In this document: piece by piece, positions 26,406-36,100 of the stretch | How positions within the stretch are numbered: the first letter of the stretch is position 1 | How the letters are laid out: every line of letters starts with the position of its first letter | Assembly: GCF_003205575.1 (NCBI RefSeq) | Contig: NZ_PYBW01000055.1 | Location: 1-64,000, forward strand | Length of the DNA: 64,000 nt | DNA from: Streptomyces tateyamensis | Lineage (GTDB): Bacteria > Actinomycetota > Actinomycetes > Streptomycetales > Streptomycetaceae | Reading direction: 5' to 3' | Program-made: the position numbers and the translations under genes | The notes under the pieces: generated by a model | What the model saw: the letters and a program-made list of their open reading frames with translations, nothing else | The model's database searches: none | Told to the model about the DNA's origin: nothing

Positions 26406-27461
26406 TCAGGGGGCGGACGGGCCGGCCATGTTCCGGGTCAGCCACTCCAGGGTGTCCGGGATCATCTTCTTGAAGTGCGAGGTGAGGTGCTTGCCGCCGG
26501 GCTGCTCGTAGTAGTCGATCTTCGTCGGCGCCGCCGCCTTGGCCACCCAGGCCTTGACCAGCTTCACCTCGTCCGGCGTGGCCCCGCCCGCGGTGGCCAG
26601 CATCCGCACGTCGGCCTTGCCCTGGCCGACCAGCACGTCGGGGCTGTTGGCCAGCCGGTCGGCCTCGTGGCCCTTCCAGAACGAGGAGTCGGGGTTGAAG
26701 TAGCCGTCGATCGGCACCGCGGCCTTGAACTGCTCGGGATACTCCAGTGCCAGCTTGGCGCTGCAGAACGCGCCGGTGGAGGCGCCCATCAGGCCCCAGC
26801 CGTCCCGGCTCTTCAGGGTGCGGAAGTTGGCCCGGACGAAGTCCGGCACGTCCTGGCTCATCCAGGTGCCCATCTTGGGCTGGCCCGGGATGTCGCTGCA
26901 GTCCAGCGTCTGGCTCTCGTTGGAGACCAGGTTCTGCACCGGCATCACCATGATGAACGGGTGCGCCTTGCCCTGCTTGACCAGGTCCTCGTCGGCCACC
27001 TGGATCGGCAACTGGTCGTCGGTCCAGGTGTTGTAGCCGTTGCTCTGGCCGCCGGCGTACAGGGTGAGCACCGGGAAGCCGTAGTCGGCGTACTTGGGGT
27101 CGTTGTACTCCGGCGGCAGCCAGACCCAGACCTTGCCGCTGACCCCGGACTTCTTGCCGTTCAACGTGGTCATCATGATCGGGCCGGCCGCGGTGTCCCG
27201 GGCCTTGGTCAGCGCGGCGGCCGGGCCGGTGGGCATCAGCACCTTCCCGTCGGCGCTGGGCGAGGCGGACGCGCTGGGCGTCCCGGAGGCGGTACCGGGG
27301 CTGGCAGCGGCCGAGGCGCCGGGTGAGCCGGCCGCCGGGAGCCCGGCCGCCTTTGCGTCACTACTGCTCGAACCGGAGCCGCACCCGGCGAGGGCGGCGG
27401 CCAGCGCCAGCACGGCGGCGGCGGACAGGGCTGAGCGGGGACGGACGAACGGCGGCTGCAC
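26406..27461 (-). CDS. Secreted esterase-family lipoprotein (esterase D-like)
   Basis: A 351-residue lipoprotein. The signal peptide ends in the lipobox LAGC with Cys27 as the lipidation site, and a Ser/Ala/Pro-rich linker follows. The alpha/beta-hydrolase domain of the putative esterase family has GVSGKVWVWLPPEYNDP, the nucleophile motif GLMGASTGAFCSAKLALEYP (serine in GASTG), VPIDGYFNPDSSFW and a C-terminal histidine in PGGKHLTSHFKKM. Members include mycolyltransferase-like and tributyrin esterases. GTG at 27461 fits the signal peptide and has GGAAG 7 nt upstream. Substrate unknown; acts at the cell surface. Confidence 0.85.
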   Translation of the reverse strand: MQPPFVRPRSALSAAAVLALAAALAGCGSGSSSSDAKAAGLPAAGSPGASAAASPGTASGTPSASASPSADGKVLMPTGPAAALTKARDTAAGPIMMTTLNGKKSGVSGKVWVWLPPEYNDPKYADYGFPVLTLYAGGQSNGYNTWTDDQLPIQVADEDLVKQGKAHPFIMVMPVQNLVSNESQTLDCSDIPGQPKMGTWMSQDVPDFVRANFRTLKSRDGWGLMGASTGAFCSAKLALEYPEQFKAAVPIDGYFNPDSSFWKGHEADRLANSPDVLVGQGKADVRMLATAGGATPDEVKLVKAWVAKAAAPTKIDYYEQPGGKHLTSHFKKMIPDTLEWLTRNMAGPSAP

Positions 27462-27609
27462 GGCGACACTTCCGGTGGGGTGGGATCGGGGCGCACCCGT
27501 CCCCCTCGGGGCGGCGCGCGGTGTGGTCGATCCTATGACGTGGCCGGGAGCTGCCATGGTTGCCACCGGGTGGCCCAGCGCCCAATCTTTGGTACTGATT
27601 CGGCAAAGT

Positions 27610-27625
27610 CCCGCCGATCGGCGGG
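27610..27625. promoter_or_regulatory. 16-bp perfect palindrome
   Basis: CCCGCCGATCGGCGGG is a perfect palindrome in the interval between the ROK gene stop and the esterase start. It could be an operator for the esterase or the ROK gene's terminator. The position fits both. Confidence 0.4.
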
Positions 27626-27685
27626 GGCCCACCGGCGGGGGCGCGTCCACCGACGGCCCGTCAGTTCCACCCGTTGGACGGACGG

Positions 27686-28942
27686 TCAGGGCAGCAGCCC
27701 GAGGGTGGTGAACGGCTCGGTGATCACCCGTTCCAGCACCGGCACCGCCGAGGAGCGCACCATGGTCCGGGAGCCGAACTGGGCCGGCACGATGTCCGCG
27801 GCCACCCCGGCGCCGCGCTGGCTGCGTCCGGCCACCTCGGCGCGCAGCTCGTCCAGGTACTCCTCGGCCACCAGGATGCCGCCGGCCAGCACCACCCGGC
27901 TCGGGTTGAGCAGGTCCACCAGGGTGGCGACGCTGCGTCCGGCCCGGCGGGCCCGCCGGCTCAGCAGCTGCTGCGCCACCTCGTCTCCGGTCCCCGAGCC
28001 GGCCGGGCGGGCCGCGGCCACCAGCCGCTCCAGGTCCAGCGCGGGTCCGGCACCGGGCTCCGGCGCCAGCACCCCGGCCCGGCGGGCCTCGGCGATCAGC
28101 GCGGTGTCGCCGGCCGCGGCGCTCAGACAGCCGGTGCCGCACTGCGGGCAGCGCACCGCCGGGTCGTCGGTGGCGAGCAGGTGCTCGATGCCGCCGGCCG
28201 CCGCGCCGGGGCCCCGGTGCACGGTGCGGTCCACCACGATGGCCGCGCCCAGCACGTTGCCGAGGTAGACCAGCACGAAGTCGTCCACCTCGCGGCCCAC
28301 CCCGAACCAGAGCTCGGCCCGGGCGATCGCCCGCACCGTCTGCTCCAGCAGCACCGGGCCGGGCAGCAGGCCGGCCAGCTCGGCGAGCAGCGGCACGCCG
28401 CGCCAGCCCAGCGGGCCGTGCTCGACCACCAGGCCGCGCTCGCCGTCCACCCAGCCGCCGATGCTGACCCCGGTGCCGAGCAGCCGGCGCCCGTCCAAGC
28501 GCTCGTCCAGGAAGGCGCGCACCCCCTCGGCGGCCTGGGCGGCGATCCGCTGCGGCGTCAGGTCGGCGGCGGCGCGCCCGTGGCTGTGCTCGCGCTCGGC
28601 CAGGATCCGGCCGTCGAGCGAGACCAGGCCGTAGGTGGTGCGCAGCGCGCCGATGTGCACGCCGAGCGCCACGGTGCGCTCGGGATCCAGCCGCAGCGGC
28701 ACCCGGGGGCGGCCCTGGGTGGGTTCGACCGGGGCCAGCTCGCCGAGCAGGCCGGCGCCGATCAGGGCACCGGTGAGTTTGGTGACGCTCGGCGCGGACA
28801 GTCCGGTGTGCCGGGCGATCTCGGCCCGGGAGACCGGGCCGTAGGCGAGCACCGCCCGCAGTACCGCGGAGGCGTTGCCCTGCCGCATGGACTCGCCCCG
28901 CTGGCCGGCGGTGATCAGTCCCTGGGGCTGCTGCTTGGTCAC
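27686..28942 (-). CDS. ROK family transcriptional regulator
   Basis: A 418-residue ROK repressor. Residues about 15-75 form a MarR-like winged helix ([36 protein letters not shown]). The sugar kinase-like ROK domain has [19 protein letters not shown], the [12 protein letters not shown] segment and the zinc motif CPQCGTGC. It should respond to a sugar or sugar phosphate. No sugar transporter adjoins; the esterase gene lies directly downstream on the same strand. GTG at 28942 has GAGGAG 5 nt upstream. The C-terminal kinase residues are partly degenerate, as in other repressors. Confidence 0.9.
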   Translation of the reverse strand: MTKQQPQGLITAGQRGESMRQGNASAVLRAVLAYGPVSRAEIARHTGLSAPSVTKLTGALIGAGLLGELAPVEPTQGRPRVPLRLDPERTVALGVHIGALRTTYGLVSLDGRILAEREHSHGRAAADLTPQRIAAQAAEGVRAFLDERLDGRRLLGTGVSIGGWVDGERGLVVEHGPLGWRGVPLLAELAGLLPGPVLLEQTVRAIARAELWFGVGREVDDFVLVYLGNVLGAAIVVDRTVHRGPGAAAGGIEHLLATDDPAVRCPQCGTGCLSAAAGDTALIAEARRAGVLAPEPGAGPALDLERLVAAARPAGSGTGDEVAQQLLSRRARRAGRSVATLVDLLNPSRVVLAGGILVAEEYLDELRAEVAGRSQRGAGVAADIVPAQFGSRTMVRSSAVPVLERVITEPFTTLGLLP

Positions 28943-29161
28943 GGTCTCCTCGCCTCCTGCGCGGCACTCTACCGCCCGGCCCGACCGGTCAGTTCTGCGC
29001 AAATCCGGCGCCGGGGCGCCCGGTGGCCCGGCGCCGGCTCCGGAACTCCCGACAAGGTCGGCGGCACGACTCGCCCGCCGCCCGGTGGGCTCCTACCAGT
29101 GACAGCGCCCGGCGGGCCCGGAGATCATCGAGCTCCTCCATCCCCTCCCCGAGGAGCACAG

Positions 29162-29917
29162 ATGCCGCAGATCGCCGTCGTCACCGGAGCCGGAACCGGC
29201 GTGGGCCGGGCCGTGGCCGTCGAGCTGGCCAGGGCCGGCTGGCAGCTCGCGCTGGCCGGGCGCCGGGCCGAGCCGCTGCACGAGACCGCCGCGCTGGCCG
29301 CGGAGCACCCGGCGGCCTCCGGCGCCGCGGTGATCCCCACCGACATCACCGACCCGGCCGCGGTGGACGCCCTCTTCGCCGAGGTGGCCGAGCGGTTCGG
29401 CCGGATCGACCTGCTCTTCAACAACGCCGGCAGCTTCGGCCCGGCCGTCCCGGTGGAGGAGCTGGCGGTGGCCGACTGGCGCGCGGTGGTGGACCTCAAC
29501 CTCACCGGCACCTTCCTGTGCGCGCAGGCGGCGTTCCGGCAGATGAAGGGCCAGCGGCCGCAGGGCGGGCGGATCATCAACAACGGCTCGATCTCCGCGC
29601 ACGTGCCGCGCCCGCACTCGGTCGCCTACACCGCCACCAAGCACGCGGTCACCGGCCTGACCAAGTCGCTCTCGCTGGACGGGCGCCCGTACCGGATCGC
29701 GGTCGGCCAGCTGGACATCGGCAACGCGGCCACCGACATGACCGCCGCGATGAGCGCGGGGGTGCGCCAGGCGGACGGCCGGATCGCCGCCGAGCCGACC
29801 ATGGACGTGGCGGACGTGGCCCGCACCGTGCGGCACATGGCCGAACTGCCGCTGGAGGCCAACGTGCAGTTCGCCACCGTGCTGGCGACCGCCATGCCGT
29901 ACATCGGCCGCGGCTGA
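29162..29917 (+). CDS. SDR family oxidoreductase
   Basis: A 251-residue classical short-chain dehydrogenase. It has the cofactor motif [14 protein letters not shown], the structural NNAGSFGP motif, and the active-site Ser, Tyr and Lys in [21 protein letters not shown]. It is complete and ends with the family-typical C-terminal segment. The substrate is unknown. ATG at 29162 is preceded by GAGGAGCACAG. It diverges from the ROK gene across about 220 bp, so the ROK protein may also control it (inference). Confidence 0.9.
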   Translation: MPQIAVVTGAGTGVGRAVAVELARAGWQLALAGRRAEPLHETAALAAEHPAASGAAVIPTDITDPAAVDALFAEVAERFGRIDLLFNNAGSFGPAVPVEELAVADWRAVVDLNLTGTFLCAQAAFRQMKGQRPQGGRIINNGSISAHVPRPHSVAYTATKHAVTGLTKSLSLDGRPYRIAVGQLDIGNAATDMTAAMSAGVRQADGRIAAEPTMDVADVARTVRHMAELPLEANVQFATVLATAMPYIGRG

Positions 29918-29966
29918 CCCGGTCCACCCGCGCCGACCAGTGCGTTTACGTCAGACTTGACGATAT

Positions 29967-29995
29967 TTGACATCCCGTGTTTGATCGGGTGCGAC
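29967..29995 (+). promoter_or_regulatory. Candidate promoter of the LysR-like gene
   Basis: TTGACA (29967-29972), 17 bp, then TGCGAC (29990-29995), upstream of the start at 30016. The -35 box is perfect, the -10 box weak. A second TTGACG (29957) precedes it; the stretch is AT-rich for this genome. Confidence 0.45.
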
Positions 29996-30015
29996 ACTGG
30001 TACCCAGGGGGCGGG

Positions 30016-30420
30016 ATGGCACTGGTCGGCACCTCCGGCGCGCTCGAACTGCGCCATCTGCGCTCCTTCCTGATGGTGGCCCAGGAGCAGAACATCACCC
30101 GCGCCGCGGCCCGGCTGCACCTGGCCCAGCAGGCGGTCTCGGTCCAGATCCAGCAGTTGGAGCGGGCGCTGGGCACCGAGCTGCTGGTGCGCGGCTCGCG
30201 CGGGGTCACCCTCACCGCGGCCGGCCTGGAGCTGGCCGCCGGGGTGCGCAGCGTGGTCGGCGAGCTGGACAGCCTGACCGAGCGGGTCCGCTCGCGCGCC
30301 GAGCAGGCCGTACCGGCCCCGGCGCCGCCGCCGCACCCGAGGATTCAGGAGAGCGCGCGCCGCCGCCCCGGCACCAGCCGCGCCGCGACCGGCAGACCGA
30401 GCAGCGCCAAGGCCTCCTGA
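30016..30420 (+). CDS. LysR-type protein with HTH only (truncated or stand-alone)
   Basis: A 134-residue frame. Residues about 9-67 are a complete LysR winged-helix domain (LELRHLRSFLMVAQEQNITRAAARLHLAQQAVSVQIQQLERALGTELLVRGSRGVTLT). A short linker helix (VVGELDSLTERVRSRAEQA) follows. The effector-binding domain of about 200 residues is absent. The last 25 codons run antisense to the end of the TPR gene at 30345, overlapping it by 76 bases, and look non-native. It is either a 3'-truncated LysR gene or a small DNA-binding protein. ATG at 30016 follows GGGGGCGGG. Confidence 0.65.
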   Translation: MALVGTSGALELRHLRSFLMVAQEQNITRAAARLHLAQQAVSVQIQQLERALGTELLVRGSRGVTLTAAGLELAAGVRSVVGELDSLTERVRSRAEQAVPAPAPPPHPRIQESARRRPGTSRAATGRPSSAKAS

Positions 30421-31469
30421 TAGGCCGTCATGGCCTCGTCCTGGCGCCCCAGTTCGACCCAGGAGTCGCCGAGCCGGCGCCAGATCGCCGCCACCGACCG
30501 GTCCTGGTCCCCGGCCCGGCCCAGCAGGAGCCGGCAGCGGCGCAGCTCGCTCTCCCCCAACTCCGCCGCTCCGGCCAGCAGCTGGGCCCGCCCGTGGACC
30601 AGCGCCACCGCCGCCCGCTCGCGCCACAGGTCGTCGCTGGCCCCGTCCAGCAGCTCCCGCCCCTGCTCGGCCCACTCCAACGCCTCGACCGGGTCGCCGA
30701 GTTGCACCAGCACCTCGCCCAGCAGGCAGACCACGTCCAGCACCTCGCAGAGTCGGGCACTCTCGCGCAGGATGCCGAAGGCGGTGCGCAGCAGCTCCGC
30801 GGCGACCGCCGGCCGGCCGCGGGCGACCATCACCACCGCCAGGTTGGTCCGCAGCATGCCCTGGTGGCGGGCGTTGTCGGCCTCCGCCATCAGCGCCAGC
30901 GCCCGCTCGGCGAGCTCCAGCGCCTCCTCGTAGCGGCCCTGTTCACGGGCGATCAGCGAGCTGTTCCACTCCACCGCGCCGAGCGCCACCCGGGAACCGG
31001 TCTCCCTGGCCAGCGGCATCAGCTGGTCGGCCAGCAGCTTGGCCGAGGTCAGGTCGCCGCGCATCACGTAACAGCTCATCAGGGTGGAGCCGAGCTGCAG
31101 GTGCTCGTCCAGCGGCGGCACGTCGGCCGCGGCCAGCTCGCGCAGCGCCCGCTCGCCGAAGTCCACGCTCATCGCCTGGTCGCCGACGTCCCGGTAGCTG
31201 CGACACAGCGCCACCGCGAGCAGCGCCCACTCGGCGCTGCCGACGGCGGTCGCCGGGTCGGCCAGCAGCTCGCGGTAGTGCGGGATCGCCTCCTCCCGCC
31301 GGCCCAGCTTCTCCAGCGCCCAGGCCTGCCCGCACCGGGCCCGGCGCCGGGTGGCCGGATCGGCCGGCGGGTCGGCCGCCAGCACCTGCTGGAAGATCGC
31401 CAGCGCCTCGCCGTCACCACCGTTGCGCAACGCCAGTTCGGCGAAGGCGGTGTCCAGTCGGAGCGTCAC
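30345..31469 (-). CDS. TPR protein, HTH-less paralog of the neighbouring regulator
   Basis: A 374-residue tetratricopeptide protein. Repeats include LRNGGDGEALAIFQQVLA, ALEKLGRREEAIPHYRELLA, LARETGSRVALGAVEWNSSLIAREQGRYEEALELAERALALM and ELGRQDEAMTAYQEALALLG. It aligns along its length with the TPR part of the regulator at 31644-33008 (FAELALRNGGDGEAL versus VAELALRDGQYPAAL). The N-terminal HTH of that protein is missing. GTG at 31469 has GGGGGGA 5 nt upstream, so it appears to be expressed as a separate protein. It may compete with or modulate its paralog; this is inference. Confidence 0.75.
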   Translation of the reverse strand: MTLRLDTAFAELALRNGGDGEALAIFQQVLAADPPADPATRRRARCGQAWALEKLGRREEAIPHYRELLADPATAVGSAEWALLAVALCRSYRDVGDQAMSVDFGERALRELAAADVPPLDEHLQLGSTLMSCYVMRGDLTSAKLLADQLMPLARETGSRVALGAVEWNSSLIAREQGRYEEALELAERALALMAEADNARHQGMLRTNLAVVMVARGRPAVAAELLRTAFGILRESARLCEVLDVVCLLGEVLVQLGDPVEALEWAEQGRELLDGASDDLWRERAAVALVHGRAQLLAGAAELGESELRRCRLLLGRAGDQDRSVAAIWRRLGDSWVELGRQDEAMTAYQEALALLGLPVAARLVPGRRRALS

Positions 31470-31643
31470 TGCAGTCCCCCCTACGGTTTGCCCCAGGCTA
31501 CCCCGCAGGATCCCGGCCAACCATGGGGGCGGGCACCCGGGTCGCCGCCCCAGGCTGCTCACCGGTCCACTGTGGCACCGCAGTTGTCGGTACTGCGTCA
31601 GCTCGGGGCCCCGGGCCGCGTCAGCTCGGGACCCTGACCCGCG

Positions 31644-33008
31644 TCAGCTCGCGGCCGGGTGCAGCACCGCGGGCAGCGGGGCGGCGCCCGCCAGGCCGGC
31701 GGCGGCCAGCCCCTGGCGGTAGGCGTTCATCGCGCTGTCCGGGCTGCCCTGGCCCAGCCAGACGTCGCCCAACGCCCGCCAGGTCTCGGCCAGGTCGCGC
31801 CCGCTGGCCAGCCCGTGCTCGCCCGACTCCAGCAGCCACTCCACCCGGCGCAGCGCCTCGGCCGCCTCGGCCGGGCGGCCGGCCAGCCGGCGGGCCTCCC
31901 CCAGCTGCAGCCAGGCCCAGAGCGCGATCCCGCTCGGCCCGTCGCCCGCCAGCGCCAGCGCCCGCTGCGCGTGGGTGATCCCCGCCTCGACCTGGTCCAG
32001 CATCAACTCGGCGCGGGCCAGGTTCAGTTCGCAGGCCGCCAGGTCGAGGCCGGCCAGCTGCCGGGTGGCCGGGCGCAGGTACTCCTTGGCCAGCGCGGGC
32101 TCCGGCACCGCCTCGTCCAGCAGCAGGGCGCCGTAGCCGGCCCGCAGCAGCCCGAGCCGGCGGCCCAGTTCGTCGGCGAGCGGCAGCGCCAGCGCCCGCT
32201 CGTTCAGGGTCAGCGCCAGCGCGGTGTCACCGGCCAGCTGGGCCCGGCGGCCGGCGGCGCGGAAGGCGGCGGCCCGGGCGGCCGGCTCCGGGGCCGGCGC
32301 GGCCCAGGGCAGCAGCCGGTCGGCCAGCTCGCGGGCCGGGGCGGCCAGGCCGGCCCGGCGGTAGGCCTCGATCAGCGCCACCCCGAGGCCCAGGTGGTCC
32401 TCGGTGACGGTCGCCTCGAACACGCCGTCCAGCGCGGCCAGCGCGGCCGCCCCGACCGTCACCGCACTGGTCGGCTCGCCCGCCAGCAGGTGGCAGCGGC
32501 AGCGCGCCGCCTCGACCTGAAGCCACTGCGTCGAGCCGGGGCCGGGGCCCTGCTCGCGGGCGAGCGCGTGCAGGTCGGCCAGCGCCTCGGCGGGGCGGCC
32601 CAGCTGCTCCAGCGCATCCGCCCGGGCCAGCCGGGCCCGGCGCACCGTGCCGGCGGCCGCGGTCGGCTGCTCGGCCAGCACCTGGTCGCAGCCGGCCAGG
32701 GCGGCCGGGTACTGCCCGTCGCGCAGCGCGAGTTCGGCCACCGTCAGCTGCAGCAGCAGCTCCCGCTGCCGCTCGCTCTCGCGGTCGCTGTGCTCGCCGG
32801 TGCGCAGGTACTCGACGGTGCAGCCGAGCACGCCGGCCAGTCTGCGCAGGATCACCGGGGTGACCGGTCGCTTGCCGGACTCCAGCAGCGACAGGTAACT
32901 GACCGACATTCCCTCACCGGCCAGGTCGCTCTGCTTGAGCCCGCGCTCGCGGCGCAGGTCACGCAGGCGTCGGCCGATCTCCGTGGTGGCGTCCTGCGCG
33001 GATTCCAT
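31644..33008 (-). CDS. XRE-family HTH regulator with C-terminal TPR domain
   Basis: A 454-residue protein. Residues about 10-65 form an XRE helix-turn-helix (IGRRLRDLRRERGLKQSDLAGEGMSVSYLSLLESGKRPVTPVILRRLAGVLGC). A long TPR array follows (about residues 75-440), ending WRALGDVWLGQGSPDSAMNAYRQGL. Such proteins resemble Rgg/PlcR-like and streptomycete TPR regulators that bind peptides or small molecules. ATG at 33008 is preferred; a longer start 20 codons upstream precedes the conserved region. It lies upstream of its HTH-less paralog with about a 170-bp gap that contains three GCGTCAGCTCG repeats. Confidence 0.85.
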   Translation of the reverse strand: MESAQDATTEIGRRLRDLRRERGLKQSDLAGEGMSVSYLSLLESGKRPVTPVILRRLAGVLGCTVEYLRTGEHSDRESERQRELLLQLTVAELALRDGQYPAALAGCDQVLAEQPTAAAGTVRRARLARADALEQLGRPAEALADLHALAREQGPGPGSTQWLQVEAARCRCHLLAGEPTSAVTVGAAALAALDGVFEATVTEDHLGLGVALIEAYRRAGLAAPARELADRLLPWAAPAPEPAARAAAFRAAGRRAQLAGDTALALTLNERALALPLADELGRRLGLLRAGYGALLLDEAVPEPALAKEYLRPATRQLAGLDLAACELNLARAELMLDQVEAGITHAQRALALAGDGPSGIALWAWLQLGEARRLAGRPAEAAEALRRVEWLLESGEHGLASGRDLAETWRALGDVWLGQGSPDSAMNAYRQGLAAAGLAGAAPLPAVLHPAAS

Positions 33009-33132
33009 GCCCGTCCTTGCGTTCGATCGTTCCGGCACTACCCGGCACCGCTGCTGACTTGACTCCATTGTTTACAGGATTGACAACGGCTCTCCAAGTA
33101 CTGGGACGTACTCGGTGACCAAAACGAGGCAT

Positions 33133-33166
33133 CAGGGCCCGGGAGCCGTACGGCTCCCGGGCCCTG
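33133..33166 (-). terminator. Terminator of the amylase-pullulanase gene
   Basis: A perfect 16-bp inverted repeat (arm CAGGGCCCGGGAGCCG) with a TA centre, 20 nt past the minus-strand stop at 33187. It isolates the large gene from the HTH-TPR gene. Confidence 0.85.
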
Positions 33167-33186
33167 GGGTGCGGGGCGCCGCTGAA

Positions 33187-36100
33187 CTACTGCTGCACGA
33201 ACACCGCAACGGTACGGGCGGGGACTATGAAAGACCCGGAATCCGTCTGGAACCGGGACTGCCGCACGACCGGGTCACTGCCCGACGCCTGCACGGGGTG
33301 CAGCTGCCAGTTGCCGCCCGCCAGGGCCGGCAGCGTCTGGGTCCGGCTGTCCGGGGTGGCGTTGAAGACCACCACCAGGCCCTTCTCGGCGCCCGGCAGC
33401 CCGGTGCCGTCCAGCCGCATGGTGATCACCCCGGGGACCTCGCCCGCGGTGCCGGAGAGCGGGAAGCCCACCCGGCGCTGCACCTCGGCCGCGCTGCTCA
33501 GGGCGAACAGCGGGTCGGTCCGGCGGATCTGCAGGAACTGCTCGTACTGCGCGGCGGCCGCCTGCTGGTCGGCGCAGCCCACCGCCAGCCGCGGGTCGTC
33601 CAGCAGCTGCTTGGCCACCGGCCACAGCGCCTGGTTGTCGGCGGCCCGCGGCAGCCCGTGCGCCCAGCCGTTGCCGTCGCAACCGCCCCGGCCCGGCCAG
33701 TGGATCGCGTTGAACCAGTCCCCCGAGTCGTAGGAGTTGCTGTCCAGCGACTTGGAGCGGAGCAGGTCGCTGCCGGCCACCGCGAAGCCGGGGCCCTGGC
33801 CGAGCACGGTCAGCGACAGGCCGAGCGCCTGCATCCGGGCCCGGTCCGCGGCCGGGGTGGCGGCGGGCAGCTTGTAGGCGAGCGCGTCGAACAGGTCGAG
33901 GTTGTCGTGCGCGTCCAGGTACTCCACCGCCTCGCCGGGGGCGGCCGCGTAGCCGGTGGGCGAGCCGTTGTAGTCCACGCCCGCGCCGGTGACCGCCCGG
34001 CCGCCGGAGTCGGTGAAGCGGTAGCCGGCCAGGTTGCCGGTCAGGCCGACCTTGATCTGGTCCATCTGGTGCAGCAGCGCGGCCCGCTGCTGGTCGGCGG
34101 TGCCGTTGGCCGGGTCGCCGTTCGGGTCGGTGTACAGGCCGGAGGCGAAGCCCTGCTGCGGAGCGGAGGAGAGCATGAAGTTGCCGCCGCGCCCGGCGTC
34201 GCGCAGCCGGTCGTTGAAGGTGGCGATCCCGGTGCCGGCCATGTGCTGCTGGGTGGCCTGCTCGAACCGGGCGTCGTTCGCCACCACGCCGAAGTTCCAG
34301 CCCTCGCCGTACAGGAACTCGGCCGAGCCGTCCACGCCGTCGTGCTGGACCGTCAGCTTGTGCAGCGCGGACTGCACGTCGAGCATCGTCGACTTCGGGT
34401 CCAGGCCCATCAGGTCGAACCGGAAGCCGTCCACCTTGTACTGCCGGGCCCAGGTGGTCACCGAGTCGACGATCAGCTTGTTCATCATCGCGTGCTCGGG
34501 CGCGGTGTCGGCACAGCAGCTGTCGGTGGTCACCGCGCCGTTGTCGGCGAGCCGCTGGTAGTAGCCGGGCACCACCTTGTCCAGCACCGAGGCGTCGGCC
34601 TGGCCGGCGGCGGCGGTGTGGTTGTAGACCACGTCCAGTACCACCCGCAGCCCCGCCTGGTGGATCGCCTGCACCATCTGCCGGAACTGGGTGGTGCGCC
34701 CGGTCCCGGTCGGGTCGGTGGCGTAGGAGCCCTGCGGCACCGTGTAGTGCCGCGGGTCGTAGCCCCAGTTGTAGGCGTCGGTGGCGGCCACCTTGGCGAC
34801 GCAGGCCTGCTGCTGGTCGCTGTCCCCGGGCAGCGCGGCCAGGTCGCAGGGCGGCAGCTGCTGCTGCGCGGTGGGCGGGACGGAGGAGTTATCGAAGGTG
34901 GGCAGCAGGTGGATCGTGGTGATCCCGGCCTTGGCCAGCTCGCGCAGGTGGGTCATGCCGGCCGACTGCGACTCGGTGAAGGCCAGGTAGCTGCCGCGCT
35001 CGGCGGCGGGCACGCTCTGGTCCGCGGCCGAGAAGTCGCGCACCTGCAGCTCCTGGATCTGCTGCTGGACCCCGGGGATCGCGGCGGGCAGCTGCTGCTG
35101 GTCCCAGCCGGCCGGCTTGGTCGAACGGTCCGTCAGGTCCGCCACCAGGCTGCGCCGCGAGTCCGGCGAGAGCGCCACCGAGTAGGGGTCGGTGACCGTG
35201 TTGACCACGACCTGCTGGACGCTCGGCGCCCAGACCTTGACCTGGTAGGTGTAGTAGCGCCCGTCCAGCTCCGCGCGCGGGGCGGTCAGCGACCAGACGC
35301 CACTGGCCTCGTCGCGGTGCATCGCCACGGTCCGCGGAGTACCGCCGGTCGGAGCGTCGTACAGCTGCACCGCGACCTGCTGCGCGGTCGGTGCCCAGAG
35401 GGAGAGGGTCACCTGATGGCCCCACGGCCACCACCAGGCCCCGGAGCCCCGGTACACCGGGCCGAGCTGGGCGCCGGCCGCGGCGCCGGCGTAGTCCGCG
35501 TCGAGCACCCCGGCCAGCTGCACGCCGGTGGCGGCCAGCAGTGCGCCGTTGGGCAGGTGCTCGGTGAACAGCACCTGGTCGCGCAGTGCGGTCGGGATCC
35601 GGGACTGGTCGCGGCGGTCAACCGTGAAGGCGCGGTAGCCGGCCAGGTTGGGGTACTTCTGCTTCTGCTGCGCCGTCAGGCCGCCGGCCACGGGGTTCAG
35701 CCGCAGCCAGTACCCGGGCTTGCTCAGCACGCCCTTGGCCACGCTCAGTCCGCCGGCCGGGTCGTAGACGAGCTGGGCGCTGGTGCCGCCGGCCAGCGCC
35801 GCGTCCCCGGCGCCGTATCCCGCCGGGACCGCCACGGTGGTCGCGTCCAGCCACTGCGCCTTGGCGGTGCCCGGGTCCGTCTGGGCACTGGTACTCGCCA
35901 CCTGCGGCAGCAGGTAGCCGGACTGGCCGCCGATCACCCAGGTCTCGTGGCCGTAGGTCGCGAAGTCCAGTGACTGGTCGTCGGGCAGGTCCTTGGTGTC
36001 GCCGTTGTGCAGGATGTAGCTCAGGCTGGTCGCCCCGGCGGCCAGCGGGACTTCGAAGACCTCGCCGAACGCGTCCTGGCGGGCCGGCGGCAGCGGGTGG

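Noticed and set aside
33097-33112. AGTAC-N6-GTACT inverted repeat upstream of the HTH-TPR gene
   Set aside because: Arms of five bases are too short to call without support, though it could be looked at with the regulator's binding site.
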